Counted from the stretch's first letter, positions 1 to 5,548 are shown. The stretch is 6,236 bases of DNA from Miltoncostaeales bacterium (GCA_030829765.1 JAUROO010000025.1:1-6236); one strand, 5' to 3'. The notes: a model not told the origin generated them from the sequence alone. Numbers and translations are program-made.

Positions 1-192
1 GCCCGCCAGATCAGCGAGGGCATGAAGGTGGCCGCCGCGCAGGCGATCGCCGACGTCATCACCGACGACGAGCTGCACGAGGACTACATCATCCCCAGTT
101 GCTTCAACCCCGAGGTCGCGCCCGCCGTCGCGGCGGCCACCCGCCGCGTGGCAATCGAGGAGGGCCTCGCCCGCATCACCCCGGAGGACTGA
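1..192 (+). CDS. NAD(P)-dependent malic enzyme, C-terminal fragment
   Basis: This is the last 63 codons of a gene that begins outside the window, read in frame 1 and ending in TGA at 190-192. Malic enzymes oxidatively decarboxylate malate to pyruvate and CO2, reducing NAD or NADP in the cytoplasm. The visible end has the pattern of short bacterial malic enzymes: ARQISEGMKVAAAQAIADV near the start of the fragment, then DYIIPSCFNPEVAPAVA about residues 27-43, then a short Ala/Arg/Glu-rich helix. The family normally ends with an I-P-S-x-F-x-x-x-V-A-P-x-V-A motif, which is present. The NAD(P)-binding fold and catalytic residues lie upstream and cannot be judged, so cofactor preference is unknown. 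The tRNA-Leu starts 15 bases after the stop. Confidence 0.85.
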   Translation, partial: ARQISEGMKVAAAQAIADVITDDELHEDYIIPSCFNPEVAPAVAAATRRVAIEEGLARITPED

Positions 193-207
193 CCACCCGG
201 GGCCGCC

Positions 208-290
208 GGGGACGTGGCGGAACGGCAGACGCGGCGGACTCAAACTCCGCTCTGGGCAACCAGGTGTGGGTTCGACTCCCACCGTCCCCA
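208..290 (+). tRNA. tRNA-Leu (anticodon CAA, reads UUG)
   Basis: A complete class II tRNA folds by eye. The acceptor stem is GGGGACG (208-214) with CGTCCCC (283-289), followed by discriminator A at 290. The D stem is GCG (217-219) with CGC (230-232), with GG in the loop. The anticodon stem is GCGGA (234-238) with TCCGC (246-250), and the loop CTCAAAC places anticodon CAA at 241-243. A long variable arm has stem CTGG/CCAG closed by GCAA. The T stem is GTGGG (266-270) with CCCAC (278-282), loop TTCGACT. The long variable arm and A73 fit leucine identity. The 3' CCA is not encoded. It sits 15 bases behind the malic enzyme stop and 23 bases before the next ATG. I see no promoter or terminator of its own. 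Confidence 0.97.
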
Positions 291-313
291 TGATGTCCGG
301 GTAGCCTCGCGCC

Positions 314-1285
314 ATGCGCGCAGTCATCGCACGCGAGGCGGGTGATGAGTCGGTGCTCGCCATCGGCAGCGCGCCCGATCCCTGCCCCGGTCCCGGCGAG
401 GCGCTGATCCGGGTGCGCGGGACGTCGGTGAACCGCGCCGACATCCTCCAGCGGCGGGGGCTCTATCCGCCCCCACCCGGTGCCAGCGACATCCTGGGCC
501 TCGAGGCGGTGGGCGAGGTCGTCACCTCCCCACCGGGGGCGGCGATCGCACCGGGTGACCGGGTCATGTGCCTCGTGTCCGGCGGTGCGTATGCCGAACT
601 GCTGGCCGCGCCGGCGTCGAACTGCATCCCCATCCCGGCGGGCATGTCGTTCGAGGAGGCGGCCGCGATCCCCGAGGTGTTCATCACCGCATTCCAGGGC
701 CTCATGCGACTCGGAGGGCTACAGCCGGGCGATACCGCCCTCATCCACGCGGTGGCGAGTGGGGTGGGTACCGCGGCAGCGCAGATATGCGCTGCGGCCG
801 GGGCCCGGTGCATCGGCACCTCGCGCTCTCCAGGGCGGGCGGCTGCTGCCGCGCCATGGGGTGCGGAGCCACTGCCCGTCACCACCGGGGAATTTGCGCC
901 GTCGGTGCTGTCGATGACCAATGGGCATGGCGCGGACGTCATCCTCGACCTCGTGGGGGCGCGCTACCTGGAGGACAACATCGCCTGCCTCGCCCGCCAC
1001 GGCCGGATCGTGCTCACGGGCCTGGTCGGCGGGAGGCGTGGCGAGGCGGACCTCGGCACGCTGCTCGCCCGGCAGGGCACCATCACGGGGTCGACCCTGA
1101 GGGGGAGCACGGTCCCGGAGAAGGCGGAGATCATGCGCGACTTCGCCGACTGGGCACTGCCGCTGTTCGCTGCGAGCACACTCCGGCCCGTCGTGCACGC
1201 CGTACTGCCCCTCGCCGAGGTCGCCGAGGCCCATCGGATCGTGGAAGCCGACGAGGCCATCGGATGCGTGGTGCTGGTGCCCTGA
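314..1285 (+). CDS. Zinc-free NAD(P)H quinone oxidoreductase, PIG3/TP53I3-like MDR family
   Basis: This 323-residue protein is full length for the medium-chain dehydrogenase/reductase quinone oxidoreductases, cytoplasmic enzymes that reduce quinones with NADPH. The N-terminal GroES-like domain carries NRADILQRRGLYPPPPG at about residues 40-56, typical of the PIG3 branch, then LGLEAVGEV at 61-69 and PGDRV at 80-84. The Rossmann domain has the nucleotide-binding loop HAVASGVGTAAAQ at 145-157, and TSRSPGR at 169-175 follows the second strand; its Ser/Arg residues suggest NADPH. GADVILDLVG (206-215) and GRIVLTGLVGG (230-240) are further family motifs. No zinc-binding Cys/His set is seen. ATG at 314 gives the standard N-terminus; only a weak GGG lies upstream, 12 bases away, and tRNA-Leu ends 23 bases before. 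The physiological substrate cannot be read from sequence. A hairpin terminator follows the stop. Confidence 0.93.
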   Translation: MRAVIAREAGDESVLAIGSAPDPCPGPGEALIRVRGTSVNRADILQRRGLYPPPPGASDILGLEAVGEVVTSPPGAAIAPGDRVMCLVSGGAYAELLAAPASNCIPIPAGMSFEEAAAIPEVFITAFQGLMRLGGLQPGDTALIHAVASGVGTAAAQICAAAGARCIGTSRSPGRAAAAAPWGAEPLPVTTGEFAPSVLSMTNGHGADVILDLVGARYLEDNIACLARHGRIVLTGLVGGRRGEADLGTLLARQGTITGSTLRGSTVPEKAEIMRDFADWALPLFAASTLRPVVHAVLPLAEVAEAHRIVEADEAIGCVVLVP

Positions 1286-1294
1286 CAGCCGTGT

Positions 1295-1328
1295 CACGGC
1301 CCGCGACGGGTCGTGTTACGTTTCCTTT
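1295..1328 (+). terminator. Likely intrinsic terminator of the quinone oxidoreductase gene
   Basis: Ten bases after the TGA stop, CACGGCCCG (1295-1303) pairs with CGGGTCGTG (1307-1315) around a CGA loop. This makes nine pairs, one of them G-U. A T-rich run, TTACGTTTCCTTT (1316-1328), follows at once. In a window this rich in G+C such a T-rich tail is unusual, which supports an intrinsic terminator, though the tail is interrupted by ACG and CC. It would separate the malic enzyme/tRNA/oxidoreductase transcript from the next gene. Confidence 0.55.
1314..1322 (+). promoter_or_regulatory. Possible extended -10 promoter of the small membrane protein gene
   Basis: TGT followed by TACGTT (hexamer 1317-1322) fits an extended -10 element (TGn-TAnnnT). 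It would start transcription near 1329, about 25 bases before the ATG at 1354. No good -35 hexamer is seen at 16-19 bases upstream, where sequence instead forms the terminator hairpin. The same bases are the T-rich tail of that terminator, so one or both readings may be right. Confidence 0.3.
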
Positions 1329-1353
1329 GGGCCGCAATTACCGAGGGAGACCC

Positions 1354-1536
1354 ATGAAGACCGTCATCAAGCTGCTCGCCCTGGTGGGCATCGGGGCCAT
1401 CGTCTACTGGTTCGTGCGCGACCGCCTCGGCGGTGAGCCCGACGAGTTCACCTTCACCGAGGTCACGGCCGACGGCGCCGCTGCCATCGATGAGGCCGTG
1501 AGCGACGCCGCCGACGCCGCGGCGGACGCCGCCTAG
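1354..1536 (+). CDS. Small single-pass membrane protein with acidic Ala/Asp tail (60 aa)
   Basis: The ATG at 1354 follows a good Shine-Dalgarno, GAGGGAGA (1343-1350), three bases upstream. The 60-residue product starts MKTVIK, then has a hydrophobic segment LLALVGIGAIVYWFV at about residues 7-21, and the charged stop RDR. The rest (about residues 25-60) is acidic, ending in Asp/Ala repeats. I do not recognise a family. The likely topology is a short positive N-terminus, one membrane helix and an acidic tail of about 36 residues; an uncleaved anchor is more likely than a secreted protein because no AxA-type signal peptidase site stands out. It lies 68 bases after the oxidoreductase stop and behind a terminator, so it probably has its own promoter. 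It is easily missed, because its frame lies inside a longer spurious open frame that begins near 568. Confidence 0.72.
   Translation: MKTVIKLLALVGIGAIVYWFVRDRLGGEPDEFTFTEVTADGAAAIDEAVSDAADAAADAA
1504..1533 (+). repeat. GACGCCGCC short repeats coding for the Asp-Ala-Ala tail
   Basis: GACGCCGCC occurs at 1504-1512 and 1525-1533, with the variant GACGCCGCG at 1513-1521. Together they encode DAADAAADAA at the C-terminus of the small membrane protein. A tract like this can change length by slippage in units of three codons without a frameshift. Its function is unknown. Confidence 0.7.
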
Positions 1537-1538
1537 GA

Positions 1539-1557
1539 CCACCGCGGCGCCCGGTGG
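1539..1557 (+). other. Hairpin between the small membrane protein gene and the next gene
   Basis: CCACCG (1539-1544) and CGGTGG (1552-1557) form six pairs around a seven-base loop, two bases after the TAG stop of the small protein gene. No T-run follows, so it is at best a weak terminator. It contains the GTG at 1554-1556 that is the first possible start of the downstream gene, so it would hide that codon in the transcript. Confidence 0.45.
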
Positions 1558-2024
1558 GAATCTCGCCCACCCCGGGCACCGACGCCGCCCTCGACCCCGA
1601 TCTCGCCCACGCCGCTGGGGGGATCGGGGCGGTGGTGGCCATCCGCCTGCGGGAGCTCGCCCCCGCGCTCCGGGCCGTCGCGCCTGCAGGCGCCGAGCCC
1701 ACCCTGGCGCTCGAGACCCTCACACTCGAGCCGGACGATCCCCTCGATGATGTGACACTCGCCGCCTGTGTCCACGCGCACGACGCCTATGTGGCTGCGC
1801 GCGGCCGCCCCGGGGCCGTCAGCCCCGGGGCATTGGCGCTGGCGCGCATCCTCACATGGGCGGCCCGGGCCGAGATGCTGGGCCGGGCGCCGGTAATCCG
1901 GTGGATCGGACCGCCGTCGCGCCGTCCGGGCGATGCCGCGGGCCATTCCGTCGCGGCGCACGTGCTGCTGCGCGATCCCGATGGAACGGCCATCCGCGCC
2001 GCAGCCGTCGCCGTGGTGGCCTAG
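1554..2024 (+). CDS. Unrecognised protein, up to 156 aa
   Basis: I do not recognise this protein. G and C dominate third codon positions throughout, and the product is balanced in composition with no Arg-rich shadow character, so it is likely real. The frame is open from an upstream TGA at 1491. The first start is GTG at 1554, which has no Shine-Dalgarno and lies inside a hairpin. GTG at 1632 or 1635, behind GGGGGGATCGGGG (1617-1629), would give about 130 residues and is a good alternative. Predicted features are an N-terminal helix-rich region, a central helix SPGALALARILTWAARAEML at about 91-110 that is amphipathic rather than membrane-spanning, and a C-terminal strand pair, HVLLRDPDGTAIRAAAVAVV. 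That end faintly recalls hot-dog fold proteins, but this is only an impression. The gene ends in TAG at 2022-2024, sharing CTAG with the convergent dnaG stop. Confidence 0.62.
   Translation: MGISPTPGTDAALDPDLAHAAGGIGAVVAIRLRELAPALRAVAPAGAEPTLALETLTLEPDDPLDDVTLAACVHAHDAYVAARGRPGAVSPGALALARILTWAARAEMLGRAPVIRWIGPPSRRPGDAAGHSVAAHVLLRDPDGTAIRAAAVAVVA
1807..1831. repeat. Perfect 10-bp inverted repeat with a 5-base loop
   Basis: GCCCCGGGGC occurs at 1807-1816 and 1822-1831, separated by CGTCA. Each arm is itself a palindrome, so the pair is both a direct and an inverted repeat. The resulting all-G/C hairpin would be very stable in RNA from either strand. It lies inside the unrecognised + strand gene, where it encodes RPGAVSPGA, and about 190 bases downstream of the dnaG stop on the opposite strand. 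No T-run flanks it. Confidence 0.75.
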
Positions 2025-3748
2025 CGGCCCGAACCCCCCCGAAGCGCCGCCTCGACCCGCTTCACCATCGCCTGCAGCCGAAGGAACTCCGCATCATCCC
2101 CCGCGGCCCGGGCGGCACCCATCGCGCGCTCCAGAGCGCGCTTCTCCACGCGCAGGTAGGCATCGCCCAACTCCTCCTCGGTACCCCCGTCGGCGGCTTC
2201 GGCGCGCAGGGCGGCCTCGAGAGGGGCGAGGTCCGACGGCCACCCCTCCACCCCGTCGATCACGAGTTGCCGTGCGGCCCGGTGCTCGGGGGACCCCAGG
2301 TGCTCCTCGCGCATGCCCTCCAGCATCGGCCGGCCCGCGGTGGGCATGGCGAGGGCCAGCGCCAGCAGCCGGCGCTCGCGCACTTCATCAAGCGAGGGGG
2401 GCTCCGCGGGCCCGGGTGCAGGGGTGGCCTCGCGGCGACGCGCCCCCGTTGCCTGCGCGCGGCGCATGAAGCGGTCGAAGAGCACCGGGGACACGCCCAG
2501 TGCGGTCACGCGCCGGATGGCCTCGTCCTTGTCCGTGGACTCGGGAAAGCCCTCGAGGAGGCTGCCCAGGTCAGCAAGTGCCCGATCCTGCTCGGCCGGT
2601 GATTCGCCCGCGCGCCCGATGCGACGATCGACCAGCCACGGCAACAGCGGATCCGCGCTGGCCACCGCAGCGGACAGCACCTCGCGCCCCGAGGACGTCG
2701 CGGCGAGATCACCCGGGTCGCTGCCCGGGGGCAGGCCCACGACCGCGAGGCGCACGGGCACATCACGCGCGGCCTCGATGGTGCGGCGGGCGGCCTGCTC
2801 GCCTGCCTGGTCGGCGTCGAAACACAGGCGCACCTCGGGTACCACCCGGGCAAGCAACCGCAGCTGCGTGGTGGTGAGCGCCGTTCCCATACAGGCCACA
2901 GCGCCCTCGACGCCCGCGAGGTGCAGGCCCATGACGTCGGTGTAGCCCTCACTCACCACCGCGAAGCCGGCCTTGGCCGCGGCCTGGCGCGCAAGGTCAA
3001 GCCCGAACAGCAGCTCGCGTTTGCGGAAGCGATCGCCTTCCGGCGAGTTGACGTACTTCGCGCGCTCATTGGGATCGAGAGTGCGCGCCCCGAAGCCCTG
3101 CACGCGCCCCCGGGCATCACAGATGGGGAACGTGATGCGCCCGGCGAAGAAGTCCTGTGCCACGCCGCCGCGCACCCGGGCCAGCCCGGACTGGTCGAGC
3201 TGCTGGCGCGAGAACCCCTCGCGAATGGCGCGCCCCGAGAGCGCCGTGCCACCCGCGGGAGCCCAGCCCACCCGGAATGTGCGCAGGAGGTCCTCCGGGA
3301 ACCCACGCCCCAGCAGGTACTCGCGTGCGGGAGCGGCGTCGTCTGCGCGCCACAGCATCGCGGCATAGAAGGCGCATGCCCGCTCCAGCAACTCCCGGAT
3401 GCGCTCGTTCTCCCGGCGGCGGGCGTCCTCCTGGGGCGAGGAGGCCTCGTAACGCAGCTCCACGCCGAAGCGGTCGGCCAACTGCTCCACCGATTCCATG
3501 AACGACCCCGCGCCCTCGCGCTCCTGCATCCACGTGAATGCGTCACCAGTGGCGCCACAGCCGTAGCAGTAGTAGGTGCGGTTCTCGGGCGGGATCAGGC
3601 AGAACGATGGCGTCCGCTCATCATGGAATGGGCAGCGGCCCCACCACCGCCCCCCACGCCGGGTCAGCTGCACCTGGCCGCGTACGAGTTCCAGCAGATC
3701 GGCGGAACTGCGGACTTCATCGATGCTCGCGTCCATCACGCGCGGCAT
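2021..3748 (-). CDS. dnaG: DNA primase DnaG
   Basis: DnaG makes the RNA primers for lagging-strand synthesis at the replication fork, acting with the DnaB helicase. The 575-residue product is close to the E. coli length (581). The N-terminal CHC2 zinc-binding domain has CPFH (Cys39, His42) and CYGC (Cys61, Cys64). The RNA-polymerase core follows, with GFGARTL at 218-224 and KYVNSPEG at 231-238. The TOPRIM part has SEGYTDV (catalytic Glu267) and FDADQAG (Asp311, Asp313), within two residues of the E. coli numbering. An Ala/Pro-rich linker at about 432-452 leads to the less conserved helicase-binding domain. The ATG at 3748 overlaps the dgt stop as TGATG and has GAGGGG eight bases upstream; Met5 is a less likely start. 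All key residues are intact. The gene ends the operon and meets a convergent gene at 2021-2024. Confidence 0.97.
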   Translation of the reverse strand: MPRVMDASIDEVRSSADLLELVRGQVQLTRRGGRWWGRCPFHDERTPSFCLIPPENRTYYCYGCGATGDAFTWMQEREGAGSFMESVEQLADRFGVELRYEASSPQEDARRRENERIRELLERACAFYAAMLWRADDAAPAREYLLGRGFPEDLLRTFRVGWAPAGGTALSGRAIREGFSRQQLDQSGLARVRGGVAQDFFAGRITFPICDARGRVQGFGARTLDPNERAKYVNSPEGDRFRKRELLFGLDLARQAAAKAGFAVVSEGYTDVMGLHLAGVEGAVACMGTALTTTQLRLLARVVPEVRLCFDADQAGEQAARRTIEAARDVPVRLAVVGLPPGSDPGDLAATSSGREVLSAAVASADPLLPWLVDRRIGRAGESPAEQDRALADLGSLLEGFPESTDKDEAIRRVTALGVSPVLFDRFMRRAQATGARRREATPAPGPAEPPSLDEVRERRLLALALAMPTAGRPMLEGMREEHLGSPEHRAARQLVIDGVEGWPSDLAPLEAALRAEAADGGTEEELGDAYLRVEKRALERAMGAARAAGDDAEFLRLQAMVKRVEAALRGGSGR

Positions 3749-4716
3749 CAGAGCGGCCCCTCGTGCGGGATGAAGATGTCACGGTGGGCCCGCAGGGCGT
3801 AGCGGTCGGTCATACCCGACACGAAGTCCGTGACACGGGTCAGCACGTCGCCCGTGCCGGCATCGGCCATCAGGCCCGGATCGTCCAGGTACGCGCGCAC
3901 GAGCGCCTGCACCACGTGCCGCGCGCGATCGGCCTCATCCGCCGCCGGCGAGGCGAGGTAGACCTCCGAGAACATGTACGCGCGCAGCGACCGGAAGGAC
4001 TCCCCCACCTCGTCGCTCTGCCGGATCTCGTCTGCATCGGACGATGCACGGACGATGTCGGTGACGAGGCACGTGATGCGCTCGGAGGTCGTCTCCCCGA
4101 GCACCGCGATCTCCCCTGCGGGAAGATCCCCGGGCGCGATGATCCCCGCGCGGATGGCGTCGTCGATGTCGTGGTTCACATACGCGATCCGGTCCACCAG
4201 CCGCACCACCTGGCCCTCCAGGGTCATCGGGCGGCCCGAACCGGTGTGGTGGCGGATGCCATCCCTCACCTCGCGGGTGAGGTTGAGGCCCCGGCCGTCG
4301 CGCTCGAGCACCTCGACCACCCGCACGCTCTGCTCGTTGTGGTGGAACCGGCGGCCATGCCCGGCACGCAGCAGGTCGTCGAGCGCGTGCTCGCCCGCGT
4401 GACCGAAGGGGGCGTGCCCCAGGTCATGGCCCATCGTGATCGCCTCGACGAGGTCCTCGTTCAGCCCCATCGCCCGGGCGACCGTGCGTCCGATGGCCGA
4501 CACCTCGAGCGTGTGGGCGAGGCGCGTGCGGTAGTGATCCCCCTCGGGTGAGATGAACACCTGCGTCTTGTGCTTCAGCCGCCGGAACGCCTTGGTGTGG
4601 ATGATGCGATCCCGGTCGCGCTGGAAGGCGGTGCGAAGCGGGCAGGGATCCTCGGGCCGGTCCCGCGTGGCATCCGTAGCCCGCGCGGCGCGCGGGTCGA
4701 GCGGGGGTTCCCTCAC
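3748..4716 (-). CDS. dgt: HD-domain dNTP triphosphohydrolase (dGTPase-like, Dgt family)
   Basis: Enzymes of this family cleave dGTP or other dNTPs to the nucleoside and triphosphate in the cytoplasm, adjusting the dNTP pool. The 322-residue product opens with DPRAARATD and CPLRTAFQRDRDRIIHTKAFR (about 25-45), the classic family N-terminus, then RLKHKTQVF. The HD metal site is complete: His68 in RLAHTLEVS, His97-Asp98 in GHDLGHAPFGHAGE, and Asp175 in RLVDRIAY. HHNEQS at about 125-130 is the substrate-site motif. The start chosen is GTG at 4716, because it forms a four-base GTGA overlap with the stop of the upstream gene and gives the normal N-terminus; an ATG at 4761 would add 15 low-complexity residues. 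The TGA stop overlaps the dnaG ATG. Substrate preference cannot be told from sequence. Confidence 0.93.
   Translation of the reverse strand: MREPPLDPRAARATDATRDRPEDPCPLRTAFQRDRDRIIHTKAFRRLKHKTQVFISPEGDHYRTRLAHTLEVSAIGRTVARAMGLNEDLVEAITMGHDLGHAPFGHAGEHALDDLLRAGHGRRFHHNEQSVRVVEVLERDGRGLNLTREVRDGIRHHTGSGRPMTLEGQVVRLVDRIAYVNHDIDDAIRAGIIAPGDLPAGEIAVLGETTSERITCLVTDIVRASSDADEIRQSDEVGESFRSLRAYMFSEVYLASPAADEADRARHVVQALVRAYLDDPGLMADAGTGDVLTRVTDFVSGMTDRYALRAHRDIFIPHEGPL
3757..3762 (-). promoter_or_regulatory. Shine-Dalgarno of dnaG inside the end of dgt
   Basis: GAGGGG on the minus strand lies eight bases before the dnaG ATG, within the last codons of dgt. Together with the TGATG stop/start overlap it supports the ATG at 3748 as the dnaG start, and allows both reinitiation and independent ribosome entry. 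Confidence 0.6.
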
Positions 4717-5438
4717 GCGCTCGCGGGCACCGGGTGCCCGAGCTGCACCGGGAACTCCCACGGGCCCGCGGTGGCCTCGTCGCGGTGACGCGGGTCTCCC
4801 ACGGCCCCAACGGTGATGACCACCTCACGGGCATCCGCCGGCACGCCCGGTCCGATGACGAGGGCACCCTCGGTGCGGTTCTGGTCGTGGTGCCCCTCGG
4901 TGACCGCGGTGGTGTAGCTGCGGCTGAGGTCGTCCCGCACATGCACGTCGAGGAGCTGCAACTGCTTGCGCTTCCGGGCCTCCGGCGCCTGCACCATGAA
5001 CCGTGCACGGGCACCGTCGCGGAAGCGCTCGAGCGACGTGATGGCGAGCGTCATCCCGCCTGCTGCCTGCACCTGATCGACGACATCCACCGCGCGCAGG
5101 GTTCCGGGGCTGAAGACCAACGCGCCCGGGAAGGGATCCACCACCTCGGTCCACTCCGGCTGCTCGAAGGGGGTGGCCATCGGCACGTCGGCCGCCATCT
5201 GGTGGATGCGATCGGCCCCGCGGTGCTTCCAGATGTGGGGGCACTCGCGGAACATCGAGATGAGCGCACGATGCGACAGCGCCCGCCCGTCGTCCGGGAT
5301 CACGATTCCGTAGCGGCCCTGATCCGGTCGCACGAGCTCCACGAATGCGGCGGGCACGTGGGCATCGTCCTCGCCGAGGGCGGAATCCTCGGCGTAGTGC
5401 AGGCGGTCCACCTGCCACCCGTCGATGATCATCTCCAT
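4713..5438 (-). CDS. Unrecognised protein between ppdK and dgt (241 aa, perhaps 256)
   Basis: I do not recognise a family. The first standard start is ATG at 5438 (241 residues), but it has no Shine-Dalgarno. The frame stays coding-like further upstream, and an AUC codon at 5483-5481 sits seven bases after GGAGGA; that start would give 256 residues and I think it the better candidate. No in-frame GTG or TTG lies between the ppdK stop and 5438. No signal peptide or membrane helix is seen, so it is probably cytoplasmic. From the AUC, the N-terminal half has charged segments such as FVELVRPDQGRYGIVIPDDG (47-66) and a Cys/His-containing stretch MFRECPHIWKHRG (77-89). The C-terminal half (about 160-250) looks strand-rich, with LLDVHVRDDLSRSYTTAV and a closing GPWEFPVQL, which recalls a beta-sandwich. 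Its TGA overlaps the dgt GTG as GTGA, so it is probably translated together with dgt. Confidence 0.75.
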   Translation of the reverse strand: MEMIIDGWQVDRLHYAEDSALGEDDAHVPAAFVELVRPDQGRYGIVIPDDGRALSHRALISMFRECPHIWKHRGADRIHQMAADVPMATPFEQPEWTEVVDPFPGALVFSPGTLRAVDVVDQVQAAGGMTLAITSLERFRDGARARFMVQAPEARKRKQLQLLDVHVRDDLSRSYTTAVTEGHHDQNRTEGALVIGPGVPADAREVVITVGAVGDPRHRDEATAGPWEFPVQLGHPVPASA

Positions 5439-5490
5439 CAGGTCGCCCAGGCTGCCTGGCCGGTACCGCTCCTCAGTGGCGATGGGGCTT

Positions 5491-5496
5491 TCCTCC
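5491..5496 (-). promoter_or_regulatory. Strong Shine-Dalgarno pointing to an AUC codon
   Basis: GGAGGA on the minus strand is among the best ribosome-binding sites in the window. Seven bases downstream lies ATC (5483-5481), in frame with the gene ending at 4713. No ATG, GTG or TTG in any frame stands at a suitable distance. The only nearby CTG opens a frame that soon stops. Confidence 0.5.
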
Positions 5497-5518
5497 GCGC
5501 GTGCGCTCGACGGCGCCG

Positions 5519-5547
5519 ATCGTACACCCGCTCCTGCCGCGCGGCGA
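5519..5547 (-). promoter_or_regulatory. Possible promoter between ppdK and the unrecognised gene
   Basis: On the minus strand TCGCCG (5547-5542) and TACGAT (5524-5519) are spaced by 17 bases. The -10 hexamer agrees with TAnnnT, while the -35 matches TTGACA at only three of six positions. A start near 5512 would leave a leader of about 29 bases before the AUC at 5483, containing the GGAGGA site. It could give the dgt-dnaG part of the operon its own expression, independent of ppdK. Confidence 0.33.
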
Positions 5548-5548
5548 C

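Noticed and set aside
196..210. Hairpin CCCGG-GGCCG-CCGGG behind the malic enzyme stop as a terminator
   Set aside because: It has only five pairs and no T-run, and its 3' arm uses the first bases of the tRNA acceptor stem.
719..1297. Minus-strand open frame (192 codons) opposite the oxidoreductase gene
   Set aside because: It is antisense to a full-length, clearly recognised enzyme and lacks protein-like composition.
568..1353. Upstream part of the + strand open frame that contains the small membrane protein
   Set aside because: It overlaps the oxidoreductase gene in another frame and gives Arg/Gly/His-rich nonsense. Only the last 60 codons, from the ATG at 1354, have a Shine-Dalgarno and protein-like sequence.
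1533..1961. Minus-strand open frame (142 codons) opposite the unrecognised + strand gene
   Set aside because: The product is Arg/Gly-rich with no motif. The + frame has better third-position G/C and balanced composition.
2921..3802. Long + strand open frame (293 codons) opposite dnaG
   Set aside because: It lies antisense to a primase with all catalytic motifs intact. Its composition (rich in Ala, Arg, His, Leu) is that of a mirror frame in GC-rich DNA.
3538..4551. Long + strand open frame (337 codons) opposite dnaG and dgt
   Set aside because: It spans the junction of two well-supported minus-strand genes and encodes no recognisable motif; a GC-rich shadow.
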